Shown one piece after another: positions 26,888-35,409 of a stretch of 64,000 nucleotides of DNA; positions within the stretch are counted from its first letter, which is position 1, and the number at the start of each line of letters is the position of its first letter. Under the pieces are notes generated by a model. It was given only the letters and a program-made list of their open reading frames with translations. It searched no databases and was not told where the DNA came from. The translations under genes were made by a program, and so were the position numbers. Location: contig NZ_WWEM01000022.1 in assembly GCF_019308285.1 (NCBI RefSeq), positions 62,001 to 126,000 on the forward strand, given 5' to 3'. This stretch comes from Flavobacterium quisquiliarum (GTDB lineage Bacteria; Bacteroidota; Bacteroidia; Flavobacteriales; Flavobacteriaceae).

Positions 26888-27319
26888 TTAGAATTTGAAT
26901 ACAAAATTAGACTTGGTTGGAATAAATTTATCCCACTCCACTTGAATAGCATGTTCTATAGATTTGATAATATCACTCATCAAAACTGGTTTCGTTATAA
27001 AGGCATTTGCTCCCAAGCTACGGCATTTCTCAATAATTCCTGGTTCACTTGAAGTCGAATAGATTACAACTGGAATATCCTTCTTGTAATCTGAATTTCT
27101 AAGTTCTTCTAAAACATCAAATCCATTTTTTCCAGGCATATTCAAATCTAGAAAAACTACATAAGGCGTTGAGGGCGGATTAAATATGGCGCTTAGCAGT
27201 TTATCTCCTCCACTATAGGTCTGCAGTTTAATTTCTCTTGGAATCGAATCTACTGCATCGGCAAAAATGCTGATATCATCTTCGTCATCATCCGTATATA
27301 ATATAGTATAATCTGCCAT
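26888..27319 (-). CDS. Single-domain response regulator
   Basis: A 143-residue receiver of the Rcp1-like type that pairs with phytochrome-style kinases. It has an acidic pocket at residues 10-12 (DDD), phospho-acceptor Asp58 in VVFLDLNMPGKNG, Ser/Thr in VVIYSTSSEPG and Lys in FITKPVLM. There is no output domain. It is convergent with the multi-PAS kinase gene with only 2 bases between stops, which makes functional pairing likely though they are not co-transcribed. A -7-like box CAAATATA (27351-27358, minus strand) lies about 30 bases upstream. Confidence 0.92.
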   Translation of the reverse strand: MADYTILYTDDDEDDISIFADAVDSIPREIKLQTYSGGDKLLSAIFNPPSTPYVVFLDLNMPGKNGFDVLEELRNSDYKKDIPVVIYSTSSEPGIIEKCRSLGANAFITKPVLMSDIIKSIEHAIQVEWDKFIPTKSNFVFKF

Positions 27320-27528
27320 GGTATTTTTCGAGTGTAAATTTTAATCAGTCCAAATATAACGTATTTTTTTCTGGAACATCTCATTTTGAACATAATTCCT
27401 ACAAAATATTAAAAATTGAAATCTCATAATTTCTAAGTTTTATTATATAATGTGAACAGATTTAAAAATGCCAACTTTACATATAGAATTAATTATAAGA
27501 GATATACAAACTTTTAAAATACAATATC

Positions 27529-28029
27529 ATGGGAGATCATAAAGACCTTACAGACGAATTTGCTGTTGATAAAATTAAAGATCTGGCAGAGCACATCAAA
27601 ACCTGTATGTTTTGCACATACAACGAATATAGATTACAATCAAGACCAATGTCTGTTCAGAAAATAGACGATTTGGGGCAACTTTGGTTCTTATCTGATC
27701 GAAACAGCAGTCAAAATGCTGAGATTTCATTAAATCCAACGGTAGAAATTTTCTTTTCTGAACCGCACGATAAGTTTCTTACACTTCACGGAACCGCAAG
27801 TATTTCATACGATCGTGAAACGATTAAAGAATTATGGAGTCCTATTGTAAAAGTCTGGATGCCAGGCGGAGAAGACGATCCAAATTTAAGTGTAATTAAA
27901 GTAGTGCCAGAAGACGGTTATTATTGGAATAACAAAAACGGTAAAATGGTAGCTATCGCAAAAATGACCGCTGCTTTTGTTACTGGAAAAACAATGGATG
28001 ACGGAATTGAAGGAACTTTGAAGCTTTAA
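27529..28029 (+). CDS. Pyridoxamine 5'-phosphate oxidase-like general stress protein (GsP26 type)
   Basis: A 166-residue protein with the split-barrel flavin-binding fold: CMFCTYNEYRLQSRPMSVQKID, QLWFLSDRNSSQNAEI, KFLTLHGTASISYDRETIKELWSP and WMPGGEDDPNLSVIKVVPE. These are the recurring motifs of the general stress protein 26 subgroup. It likely binds FMN or a related flavin and is cytoplasmic. The exact substrate of this subgroup is not settled. It stands alone between the receiver gene and a hairpin-rich spacer. Confidence 0.88.
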   Translation: MGDHKDLTDEFAVDKIKDLAEHIKTCMFCTYNEYRLQSRPMSVQKIDDLGQLWFLSDRNSSQNAEISLNPTVEIFFSEPHDKFLTLHGTASISYDRETIKELWSPIVKVWMPGGEDDPNLSVIKVVPEDGYYWNNKNGKMVAIAKMTAAFVTGKTMDDGIEGTLKL

Positions 28030-28072
28030 TAGCTTGGAGTGCTTTAAACGTAAAGTTCGCAAAGAAAAGTTA

Positions 28073-28114
28073 CAAGGTTCGCAAAGTTTTATACTCAAAA
28101 CTTTGCGAACCTTG
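28073..28114. repeat. 18-bp perfect hairpin of the CGCAAAG family
   Basis: CAAGGTTCGCAAAGTTTT (28073-28090) and AAAACTTTGCGAACCTTG (28097-28114) flank a 6-base loop. More CGCAAAG units surround it from about 28050 to 28163, between convergent genes. Confidence 0.85.
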
Positions 28115-28169
28115 CTTTTATATAAGACTTATCAAAAAAAACTTTGCGTTCTTGGCGGTTAAATTTACT

Positions 28170-28886
28170 CTAAACATGCATTCGTTTTAACTCTAAAGCA
28201 TTCAAAATACCAGCTTCGCTTGCTGTGTTATTAAAATAAATAAATCCTTTCTTTTTAGAATCAATAACACTATGTATATCTGTTAATTCATTAGTAGAAT
28301 AACTGGAATGAAACATCTTTGGAATTCCGTGAAACCTAACATATAATAAAGGAAAATCTGTAAATATCGTCTTCGGAAGATCGGGATGACTCACACTGCA
28401 GAACGTAATATTGTTTTCTTTAAAAGAATTCCAAACCTCAGCATTCCACCAGCTCTCATGACGAAATTCGATTACATTCTGAAAATTGTAATTCAAAATT
28501 CCGATTATGCTATGTAGTTTTTCTCTGCTAAAAGCATAACTAGGCGGAAACTGGAATAAAATAGCGCCTAATTTTTCTTTCATTCCGTTTTTACAAACCT
28601 CATAAAAGTCTTCTAAAAGACCTTCACAGTCTTGGAGTTTTTTGATATGCGTGATTTCTTTTGGAACTTTAATTGAAAACAAAAAAACTTCTGGCGATTT
28701 ATTATACCAATTCTGAAAAAATTTAAGTGTTGGGAATTTATAAAAACTGCCATTAAACTCATAAGTATCAAAATGCTGGCAGTAAAAATTAAACCATTCT
28801 TTTGAGGGTAAACTCTGTGGGTAAAATACTTTCTTCCAAAAGCTGTTATAGTAACTTGAGCAACCTATTAAAATTTGATTTTTCAT
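28170..28886 (-). CDS. DUF72 domain protein
   Basis: 238 residues from the ATG at 28886, which overlaps the stop of the upstream glycosylase gene by 4 bases (a typical coupled start); the frame extends six codons further to 28904. The DUF72 TIM-barrel-like pattern is visible: ILIGCSSYYNSFW, FYCQHFDTYEFNGSFYKFP, FLFSIKVPKEITH, GAILFQFPPSY, VIEFRHESWW and LYVRFHG. The biochemical role of DUF72 is not established. The coupling to a base-excision glycosylase suggests a DNA-repair or stress link (inference). Confidence 0.9.
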   Translation of the reverse strand: MKNQILIGCSSYYNSFWKKVFYPQSLPSKEWFNFYCQHFDTYEFNGSFYKFPTLKFFQNWYNKSPEVFLFSIKVPKEITHIKKLQDCEGLLEDFYEVCKNGMKEKLGAILFQFPPSYAFSREKLHSIIGILNYNFQNVIEFRHESWWNAEVWNSFKENNITFCSVSHPDLPKTIFTDFPLLYVRFHGIPKMFHSSYSTNELTDIHSVIDSKKKGFIYFNNTASEAGILNALELKRMHV

Positions 28887-29614
28887 ATATATAATTCTTG
28901 ACAATTGGGACAGAAAAAACTGTTGCGTTTTCGGTCTCCAGTCGGTTTTTTATGAATAGGAAGATTGCATCGTAGACAGACACTTTTGGTATAAACTTCC
29001 CAATGCTGTTTGAGTTCAAATTTCTTTTTCCAATACAAAAATTCAAAACTATAAATCGAACATTCGGCAATGATCTGACTGATTTCATTTGGCGGAATTT
29101 TTCCAATTATAGATTCGGGATGAATATAGCAACGGTACAATACTTCATTTTTAATGATATTCCCTACTCCTGCAAAAATGTTTTGATCTAGAATTGCATC
29201 ACAGATCATTTTATCCGGCATTTCTCCTAAACTGATTTGTGCTTTTTTGGGATCCCAACTTTCATTCATTACATCGACACTCCAATCGTAATGAGAATTA
29301 ATATCGCCTTCTAAGATTTTAACAGAACAGGTGTAGAAATTGAGTTCGCAGTCTTCAAAAACCAGACCTAAACGCGGCGTAGATTCTTTACGTTCATTAA
29401 CTCTATAAGTGCCAAACATCAGCATGTGAATTTTAACGGTAAAAGAATCAAAACAAATTAAAAAATGTTTGCCCCAGGTTTTGAAGCTATTAATAGTTTT
29501 ATCCTTTAGTCGGGAAATTTCAATACTCGCATCTCCAGAAACAGAAATGATTTTCTTTCCAGTAAATTGCTGTACATCTTCTTTTAAAATCACTATGGAA
29601 GGACCTTCGGGCAT
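28883..29614 (-). CDS. Fpg/Nei-family DNA glycosylase/AP lyase
   Basis: 243 residues from the ATG at 29614. This start is fixed by the MPEGPS N-terminus, because the family uses the exposed Pro as nucleophile and the following Glu. Further upstream codons in frame are not coding. The middle carries the H2TH-type region (KMICDAILDQNIFAGVGNIIKNEVLYRCYIHPES), and the C-terminus has a Cys4 zinc finger (CLRC...CPNC). It removes oxidised bases from DNA. The sequence is closer to Nei than MutM by general appearance, but I cannot separate them firmly. It is coupled to the DUF72 gene downstream. Confidence 0.9.
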   Translation of the reverse strand: MPEGPSIVILKEDVQQFTGKKIISVSGDASIEISRLKDKTINSFKTWGKHFLICFDSFTVKIHMLMFGTYRVNERKESTPRLGLVFEDCELNFYTCSVKILEGDINSHYDWSVDVMNESWDPKKAQISLGEMPDKMICDAILDQNIFAGVGNIIKNEVLYRCYIHPESIIGKIPPNEISQIIAECSIYSFEFLYWKKKFELKQHWEVYTKSVCLRCNLPIHKKPTGDRKRNSFFCPNCQELYI

Positions 29615-29681
29615 ATAATTCTCTTTAGGTTTGTAGAAAAAAGTGCAGTCCAAAAACTGCACTTTCAGTATGTTTTATTTT

Positions 29682-30263
29682 TTATTCAATTTCTGCAGCT
29701 TCAAGATTCACTGCGTTAACTGCGACTTCAGTTAAAATTTTATCGGCACCTTTTTCTTCATCGAGTGTCTGTTCTAAAAGTGTTGCTGCTTCCGGTAACC
29801 CTAGAGTTTCTGCAAATTGTCTTAAAGTTCCATATGTTGCAATTTCATAATGTTCGATTTTCTGGCTCGCAGCAATAATAGCGGCATCACGTACCACGCC
29901 AATTTCGGTTTCTTCCAGCATGCCTTTTGCCTCTTCAATAAGACCTTCCATGGCATCGCATTTTTTGGCTGTTGCTTTTTTACCTATAATTTTAAAAACT
30001 TCCTCTAGACGATTAATTTGTTCTTCGGTTTCAGTTAAATGATTGTCAATCGCATCTTTCAATTCAACTGAAGAAGCATTTTTAACCATTGTTGGCAATG
30101 CTTTGGTCAAAGCTTTTTCTGCCCAGTAGATGTCTTTTAAACCATCTTCAAATAATTCTGTAAGTCCCGAAGCTGCATTCGATTTTGGTTTTGTAACGCC
30201 TCTTGGTGTTGTTTCTTTTACAGTCGTTTTTTTACTATTCATAGTTTTCTCTGTAGTTTTCAT
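29682..30263 (-). CDS. Ferritin-like DUF892 protein (YciE/YciF type)
   Basis: 193 residues. After a Lys/Thr-rich leader (1-30) comes the four-helix DUF892 domain: LTELFEDGLKDIYWAEKALTKALPTM, HLTETEEQINRLEEVFKIIG, AMEGLIEEAKGMLEE, DAAIIAASQKIEHYEIATYGTLRQFAETLG, and DEEKGADKILTEVA. The Glu and His positions of the ferritin-like di-iron site appear kept. Such proteins are stress-induced in many bacteria and their exact activity is not settled. The basic leader is unusual and could bind nucleic acid (speculative). Monocistronic by context. Confidence 0.9.
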   Translation of the reverse strand: MKTTEKTMNSKKTTVKETTPRGVTKPKSNAASGLTELFEDGLKDIYWAEKALTKALPTMVKNASSVELKDAIDNHLTETEEQINRLEEVFKIIGKKATAKKCDAMEGLIEEAKGMLEETEIGVVRDAAIIAASQKIEHYEIATYGTLRQFAETLGLPEAATLLEQTLDEEKGADKILTEVAVNAVNLEAAEIE

Positions 30264-30415
30264 GGTAATAATTTTTATAATTAATAAGATGATAAAATTA
30301 CCGACTGAAAAATCAGACTGGTTATATGATTCCTTCTTTAAATTTCATTCTAAGCATCTGTTAATTATACAATTACAAAAAACAATCGTATAAGAATTCT
30401 TAAGTTATTCGGACT

Positions 30416-30423
30416 TAAATTTG
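30416..30423 (+). promoter_or_regulatory. Candidate -7 promoter box for the acidic-protein gene
   Basis: TAAATTTG matches TAnnTTTG, 29 bases before the ATG at 30452. No good -33 box is visible. Confidence 0.3.
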
Positions 30424-30451
30424 AAGATATAAATTACTAAAATTGAATATC

Positions 30452-31009
30452 ATGGATACTACAGATAAAAGAAACAGTCCTTTTCCTAAAGATCCGGGAA
30501 ATCCAAATACTTCAGACAGAAATACTGTAATGAATGAGGAACTTTATGACTTAAATACGGAAAGAACCCAAAGTAGTAATGCTGAAGATGCAGAGCGAGG
30601 TTATACTGTTCGAGACGGTCATAATCCGAATAAACCAAATCCTGACGAAAAACTTAATGGTTACGATGATGATTTGGATGATTTAAATGACGATTTTCAT
30701 AATGACAGAGATTTGGAAGATACCGATGACGATGTCTATGAAGTGGTTTTGGAAGAAGGAGACGAATTTGACGATAAGTTTGATGACGAAGAGGAATACA
30801 TCGAAGAGGATTTAGATGATGAAGTTGAAAATGACGAATTTGATAATCCTGCTGATACATTCGAAAATGACTTCAATGAAACCGAAGATGTTTTAGAAGA
30901 TATCGACGATGATGATGACTACGAAAACAACAATTATGTCGAAGACGATGTGCAGCGTCAGAAGAAAAGAAATAAATTTACAAAAGAAGACCAAAGAAGG
31001 TTTTATTAA
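30452..31009 (+). CDS. Highly acidic hypothetical protein
   Basis: 185 residues from the ATG at 30452 (an in-frame TTG three codons earlier is unlikely). About the last two thirds are dominated by Asp and Glu with runs such as DDDLDDLNDDF, EEGDEFDDKFDDEEE and DIDDDDDYENN, ending in a basic tail (QRQKKRNKFTKEDQRRFY). No known domain, signal peptide or membrane segment is visible, and it is probably disordered. The opposite strand also shows a long open frame, but that is a by-product of GAT/GAA-rich codons. A clear terminator follows. It sits among stress genes; function unknown. Confidence 0.7.
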   Translation: MDTTDKRNSPFPKDPGNPNTSDRNTVMNEELYDLNTERTQSSNAEDAERGYTVRDGHNPNKPNPDEKLNGYDDDLDDLNDDFHNDRDLEDTDDDVYEVVLEEGDEFDDKFDDEEEYIEEDLDDEVENDEFDNPADTFENDFNETEDVLEDIDDDDDYENNNYVEDDVQRQKKRNKFTKEDQRRFY

Positions 31010-31020
31010 TTGAAACCAAA

Positions 31021-31053
31021 AAAGCCGTTAAGTTCAATTCTTAACGGCTTTTT
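31021..31053. terminator. Bidirectional intrinsic terminator
   Basis: AAGCCGTTAAG (31022-31032) pairs with CTTAACGGCTT (31040-31050), then TTT. Adenines on the left serve the minus strand. It separates the convergent acidic-protein and DUF5661-like genes. Confidence 0.9.
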
Positions 31054-31071
31054 ATTGAGTTTAAAATTCAA

Positions 31072-31662
31072 TTAATCACCAATAATTTTTAATACCGGGA
31101 TATCGTCCATTCGCTCCAAGCGCTCTGCCAAGCCCGTTCTTGCTTCATTAAGTTCCTGCTCTGCTTTGCCTAATTCTTTATACCATTGCTCCTTTCCTGT
31201 TGACGAAGCCTCCAATTTACGGACTATTTCATAGATTTCGCCCTCAGCTTCCATCACTTTTAATCTTTTATAATAGGTTAAACTTTCGGTCATGTGGGCA
31301 AGCGCAATCATAGCCGTTAAAAATGGATGATTGTTCGTTACATTCACATCTTTTACTTTGCCGTGTTCCAATTCTACTTTTAAGGCAAAAGCAAATTCTT
31401 CCATATTAAAAGCTTCGTGTTTGCTTTTTGGGTCTAAATAGGCTTTTATAGCATGCACATTATTCATTGTCGAAAGATCAACATCTGTCTTTTTACTATT
31501 TAAGTCTTTAAAAACCACGTTTGCAATTGCTCTTGCTTCGGCAATTGTAGGATCATTTTTTGGATCATCGAAATCACGAACCGACCAATCCCAATTTTTA
31601 GGATGAACAGGTTTAATATATTTTTCACAAAAATCTATTACATCATTTTTTAGGCTTACCAT
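31072..31662 (-). CDS. DUF5661-like hypothetical protein
   Basis: 196 residues from the ATG at 31662, chosen because AAAAGGGG lies 8 bases upstream; other in-frame starts exist at 31689 (ATG) and 31755 (GTG). The segment FAFALKVELEHGKVKDVNVTNNHPFLTAMIALAHMTESLTYYKRLKVME matches my memory of DUF5661 (VELEHG, VT, IALAHL, YY). A Glu-rich helix follows (KAEQELNEARTGLAERLERM). It is cytoplasmic, with unknown function. It is followed by a shared terminator and preceded by the DUF1328 gene on the same strand. Confidence 0.65.
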   Translation of the reverse strand: MVSLKNDVIDFCEKYIKPVHPKNWDWSVRDFDDPKNDPTIAEARAIANVVFKDLNSKKTDVDLSTMNNVHAIKAYLDPKSKHEAFNMEEFAFALKVELEHGKVKDVNVTNNHPFLTAMIALAHMTESLTYYKRLKVMEAEGEIYEIVRKLEASSTGKEQWYKELGKAEQELNEARTGLAERLERMDDIPVLKIIGD

Positions 31663-31810
31663 CTCATCATCCCCTTTTAATATAAACATCCTGATAAGCA
31701 CCGCTTTTTGTTCCCATGATTGATATTTTTTCTTTATTGAAACCACAAACGACACATTATCGAAATAAATGTGCCGTTGTAGTTTGTTCTTTATTTTACT
31801 GATATTCTTC

Positions 31811-31972
31811 TTATACTTTCGATCTTCCTGAGATTAAAGAAATAATAAATAATACTAAAAATATGAAGAATAAAATTTTAGCAATACTAGCTGCTCCAGC
31901 GGCAATTCCGCCAAAACCAAATATTCCCGCCACTATGGCTAGAATAATAAAAATGACTGTCCAACGTAACAT
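31811..31972 (-). CDS. Small membrane protein, DUF1328 (YtjA-like)
   Basis: A 53-residue protein that begins MLRWTVIFIILAIVAGIFGF, continues GGIAAGAASIAKILFFIFLV and ends LISGRSKV. The opening LRW, the FGFGGIA turn and two short transmembrane helices are the DUF1328 signature. It is an inner-membrane protein of unknown function, often expressed under stress. It is easy to miss because of its length and lies in what would otherwise be a 390-base gap. Confidence 0.88.
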   Translation of the reverse strand: MLRWTVIFIILAIVAGIFGFGGIAAGAASIAKILFFIFLVLFIISLISGRSKV

Positions 31973-32053
31973 AATAATAGTTTTTTAGTTAATACTGATT
32001 TTGTTTGTATTTCAAATTCAAAGCTTTTAAAGAGATGCAGTAACTCTATTTTT

Positions 32054-33148
32054 TTATTGACACGGTGATTCTAAATCGATTTGATAATTCTGGATCAATT
32101 CAGAAAAAGCGGTTTCTGTTTTAGTAAAATATTTTTTTGTGCTTCGGCTTTTTTTCGCTTTATCAAAATACTTCTGAATAGTTCCGTCTTCGTATGTTGA
32201 TATTAAAAGCGGATGAACGTAATAATCTTTACATACTTTTCTTGTGTTTCCTAGTGCTTCAGCAGTTAAATCAAAGGCTGTCAAAATGTTTTGTTTGATT
32301 TCTTTTTCATCGGACGTAATACCCATTTCCATCAAACTTTCAAAAAAAATAATTGATGCCGCCCATGTTCTAAAATCCTTTGCACTAAAATATTCACCTG
32401 AAATGTTGTGCAGATATTCATTTACCATATGACTGTCCAACACTTTCTTTTCTCCGTTTTTATCGTAATATTTAAAAACTTCCCAACCTGGAATTTCTTC
32501 ACAACGGCTGACTAATTTTATCAACTGCTTATTTCTTGTTGTAATGGTATGAAGTTTTCCTTTTTTGCCAATAAACTCAAAACGAAGCGAATTTTTATTG
32601 ATATTAATATGTCGTTTTCTCAGAGTAGAAAGTCCGTACGATTTGTTGTCTTTGGCGTATTTTTCGTTTCCAATTCTAATATGTGTTTCTTCCATTAACC
32701 GAATCACTAAAGCTGTGACTTTTTCTTTCGACCATTCTTTCTTCTCTAAATCAATATCAACTTGTTTTCTGATAGAGGGAAGTTTAGCACCAAATTCGGC
32801 TATTTTGTAAAATTTAGTTTGATTCCGAATCAGATTCCATTTTGGATGATAACGATATTGTTTTCTTTTTTTATCGTCTACACCTACTGCCTGCAAGTGT
32901 CCATTTGTACAATCGGCAATGCGGACATTTTCCCATGCTGGCGGTAAAACCAAACTTTTTATTCTTTTCAATTCCGATTTCGATTTGACATTTCGCCCAT
33001 TCTTTTTATAGACAAAATCCTCCCCTTCACGACAGCGCACAATCGTCAGCTGATTATCATTTACATACTCCAAATCCAGTTTTTCGATCACGAGATGAGG
33101 CGCTTTTATCAGCTGATTCATTAATAATTCTTTTCTGGCTGCGTTCAT
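32054..33148 (-). CDS. Type IB DNA topoisomerase (poxvirus/bacterial type)
   Basis: 364 residues. The N-terminal domain (about 20-115) has LTIVRCREGEDFVYKKNG, LVLPPAWENVRIADCTNGHLQAVGVDDKKRKQYRYHP. The catalytic domain shows the expected set: Arg in HIRIGNEKYAKDN, Lys in GKKGKLH, Arg in KDFRTWAAS, and nucleophile Tyr in CKDYYVHP (Tyr310 most likely by alignment to the usual YIHP). It relaxes supercoils through a 3'-phosphotyrosine link. In soil bacteria such enzymes often neighbour stress and repair genes, as here. Length is normal for the bacterial group. Confidence 0.93.
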   Translation of the reverse strand: MNAARKELLMNQLIKAPHLVIEKLDLEYVNDNQLTIVRCREGEDFVYKKNGRNVKSKSELKRIKSLVLPPAWENVRIADCTNGHLQAVGVDDKKRKQYRYHPKWNLIRNQTKFYKIAEFGAKLPSIRKQVDIDLEKKEWSKEKVTALVIRLMEETHIRIGNEKYAKDNKSYGLSTLRKRHININKNSLRFEFIGKKGKLHTITTRNKQLIKLVSRCEEIPGWEVFKYYDKNGEKKVLDSHMVNEYLHNISGEYFSAKDFRTWAASIIFFESLMEMGITSDEKEIKQNILTAFDLTAEALGNTRKVCKDYYVHPLLISTYEDGTIQKYFDKAKKSRSTKKYFTKTETAFSELIQNYQIDLESPCQ

Positions 33149-33189
33149 GGTATTTATATTTTTATCACATTGATAAAATGAATTTAATT

Positions 33190-33429
33190 TTAATTATTTC
33201 TAAGAGACTCTATAAGTCCTTTTTTGTTCATATAAGATCTTCCTTTGATTCCGACTCTCGAGGCTTGTTTTTGAAGCTCTTCTTTTGTCCATTCCTCATA
33301 AGGTTTTGCTTTTCCACCCTTTACTCCCGCATCGGGCGTGTTGGCTATACGAGCTGATTTTTCTTTGCTGTATCCCTTTTTCACAAGTGCTCTGTACTGC
33401 TCTTCGTTTTTAATTCTTGGATCTGGCAT
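33190..33429 (-). CDS. Small Rho_N / DUF7218-like protein
   Basis: 79 residues. The N-terminal half (PDPRIKNEEQYRALVKKGYSKEKSARIANTP) is the short conserved motif of DUF7218-like proteins. The C-terminal half (YEEWTKEELQKQASRVGIKGRSYMNKKGLIESLRNN) is a Rho N-terminal/SAP-like helical domain that can bind nucleic acid. It is basic and cytoplasmic. It lies directly upstream of the topoisomerase IB gene on the same strand (41 bases), consistent with co-expression and a DNA-related role (inference). Confidence 0.85.
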   Translation of the reverse strand: MPDPRIKNEEQYRALVKKGYSKEKSARIANTPDAGVKGGKAKPYEEWTKEELQKQASRVGIKGRSYMNKKGLIESLRNN

Positions 33430-33562
33430 GACTTTAAATTTTAATGGTTTGTATTTTTAAAATCTTATAATACAAAGTTCAACCGAAAGCGAAAGAATTT
33501 CGTTACAGAATTTTTGTTGGAAATTTCATATTTGTGGGATGGGAATTGTGAAAGGCTGGATA

Positions 33563-33600
33563 TAAAAAAAATCCCGCTCATTGTAATGGCGGGATTCTTT
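33563..33600 (-). terminator. Intrinsic terminator (minus strand)
   Basis: On the minus strand ATCCCGC and GCGGGAT flank an 11-base loop and run into eight T. It closes the two-gene unit at 33632..34964. Confidence 0.85.
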
Positions 33601-33631
33601 CATAAAAGCTATAAAAATCAAATTAAGATCT

Positions 33632-34081
33632 TTATTCCAGTTTGCTTCTAATAGCTGACATAATCTCTTTATAATTGGAAAAATTATCAGGTGAAATTAT
33701 CATGGTACTATTGTCATCTAATTCCAAAATAGTCAAAGTATAACCATCTGTAAGATGACCTGATTTAGTTTGCATTCTTATTTTTTTATTTTCCAAACTA
33801 GTAATAGATGTGAAAGGAATTTTTTCTTTACGTCCAGATATGACAAATATTTTTTCAATTTCCTGATCTGTAACGATTAGTTTGAAAACATTAATTAAAT
33901 CCAATGCTCCAAAAAAGAATAAGAGTAAAAACACAGACGATACAATAAAAACAGGGTTTTTACTAAGTTGTGAATATTGCGGAATACTATTTAAGCATAG
34001 ATATAATGTAAAAATAAAAAGCAAAAAACCAATCCCTATTCTTACCCAAAACAGCTTTCTGAACTTTGATTTAATTTCCAT
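33632..34081 (-). CDS. Two-TM membrane protein with a PH-like domain, hypothetical
   Basis: 149 residues. Two hydrophobic helices (about 11-30 and 43-66) are followed by a soluble part (70-149) with short strands (KLIVTDQEIEKIFVISGRKEKIPFTSITSLENKK) that look like the bacterial PH/YcxB-type domain. It is probably inner-membrane with the domain in the cytoplasm. The function is unknown. It lies 10 bases downstream of the XAC2610-like gene and shares its terminator. Confidence 0.65.
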   Translation of the reverse strand: MEIKSKFRKLFWVRIGIGFLLFIFTLYLCLNSIPQYSQLSKNPVFIVSSVFLLLFFFGALDLINVFKLIVTDQEIEKIFVISGRKEKIPFTSITSLENKKIRMQTKSGHLTDGYTLTILELDDNSTMIISPDNFSNYKEIMSAIRSKLE

Positions 34082-34091
34082 AAAAAACTAT

Positions 34092-34964
34092 TTAGTTACA
34101 TTTTACCTTTTTCAACTTACCCAATTTAATATCTAATTTGAAACAATTTTGTTTTAGTAGCACCATTTTATTGTTGACTACTTTATACTCTGCTTCTGTA
34201 ACACTAGTTCCTGCACAACATTGATTATGTTCATAGATTCTTTTGTTTTTACTATCAAACTCTAATGAAGAACCGCTGAAACTGCTTTCAAAATACTTTC
34301 CTGTTTTGGGATTATACAAAAAATATAAACTTGTACTATCTGGTCCAGCTGTACCACCTTCATAAACAGAAAAATCTGGTATTCCGTCAAAATTATAATC
34401 ATCAATACTAATGTTTCCTATTCCTAAAAGCTGGCATTCTACATAAAATTTCTGAATTAATTTATCAGTCTTTTTTTCAAATATTTTTACACCAGAGACA
34501 CTTGCATAAGAACTCTCTTTATCTTTTGAAATGATTAATTTGAAATATTTGTCTTTGAAGGAAACTGACTGTAGAATTTCTCTTTCTTTTCCTTCCATAT
34601 CATAAGCTTTTTCCAGATCAAATTCTTTTGTTAGTCTTATTGTTAACTCTTTTCCCGAATTTAAATCTTTCCAAATTCCATTTAACTGACTACTTTTTGC
34701 ATTATAATTCTCGAAACTTAATTTTGCAGTCTCCTTATTATTTTTATCTTTTTCCGTAAAAACCAAAGTTTTTCCTTTAAGTTTTGCACTTAAAGAAATT
34801 GGAGTATCATAGTTCGTATAGGCGTAAACCCCAGATCCAACACCATCAGAATAAACTTCGCTTACGAATTCGATTGGATATTTGTCAATAAAACCTTTGT
34901 AGCTTATTTGGGCTGAAAGGAAGGTTGTTGTTAAAAGAAATAGGAAGGTAATTTTTTGTTTCAT
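34092..34964 (-). CDS. Secreted XAC2610-related protein, hypothetical
   Basis: 290 residues with a Sec signal (KITFLFLLTTTFLSAQ). The middle has DDYNFDGIPDFSVYEGGTAGPDSTS, an Asp-rich loop like those in VCBS/FG-GAP repeats and typical of proteins labelled XAC2610-related. A pair of Cys (HNQCCAGTS) follows, with further Cys near the C-terminus, possibly forming disulphides. It is periplasmic or secreted and of unknown function. It is probably co-transcribed with the small membrane-protein gene downstream. Confidence 0.65.
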   Translation of the reverse strand: MKQKITFLFLLTTTFLSAQISYKGFIDKYPIEFVSEVYSDGVGSGVYAYTNYDTPISLSAKLKGKTLVFTEKDKNNKETAKLSFENYNAKSSQLNGIWKDLNSGKELTIRLTKEFDLEKAYDMEGKEREILQSVSFKDKYFKLIISKDKESSYASVSGVKIFEKKTDKLIQKFYVECQLLGIGNISIDDYNFDGIPDFSVYEGGTAGPDSTSLYFLYNPKTGKYFESSFSGSSLEFDSKNKRIYEHNQCCAGTSVTEAEYKVVNNKMVLLKQNCFKLDIKLGKLKKVKCN

Positions 34965-35022
34965 TAAAAATAGATTTGAGTATTCAGATTCAATATGTGT
35001 ACAAATAGTTTTATTTTTTCCA

Positions 35023-35259
35023 TTATTTCAAAGATCCATCATCCTTTATGAATTGAAAAGGATGATCATCTCTTATTATTTTTCCTCCTATCTGTATAAA
35101 TGTTCCAAATAATCCCCTCCAATCTTCCGTATCATTTTCTTTAGGTGTGTCCCAGCGAATCACTCCACAAAAATTAGGTTCATCTAAGTCGTCTATTACT
35201 ACAATACCATTCTCATTACCTAAAGTAACCTTCATTCCATAAATAAAAGTATTTTCCAT
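35023..35259 (-). CDS. Small hypothetical protein
   Basis: 78 residues, with no signal or membrane segment. The N-terminal half is beta-rich (YGMKVTLGNENGIVVIDDLDEPNFCGVIRWDTP), reminiscent of a small SH3-like barrel, and the end is DDHPFQFIKDDGSLK. I do not recognise the family. The frame begins 58 bases upstream of the XAC2610-like gene on the same strand, so the two could share a transcript. It is compact and acidic, and the codon use resembles its neighbours, supporting a real gene. Confidence 0.55.
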   Translation of the reverse strand: MENTFIYGMKVTLGNENGIVVIDDLDEPNFCGVIRWDTPKENDTEDWRGLFGTFIQIGGKIIRDDHPFQFIKDDGSLK

Positions 35260-35409
35260 TTTTTGGTTTTCTAGTTTAGCTAATATAATATCTTTTTATT
35301 TGAGAAATGAGAGATAACATCCAAATCCTATAAAAATCTCTAAAAATCCTGTAAGATATTCCTTTATGTTCTCAATAATTTTACATCATAACATTTAAAC
35401 CATACAATC

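Noticed and set aside
30654..30860. His-rich minus-strand frame opposite the acidic protein
   Set aside because: His codons are only the complement of the Asp-rich GAT/GAC codons on the plus strand.
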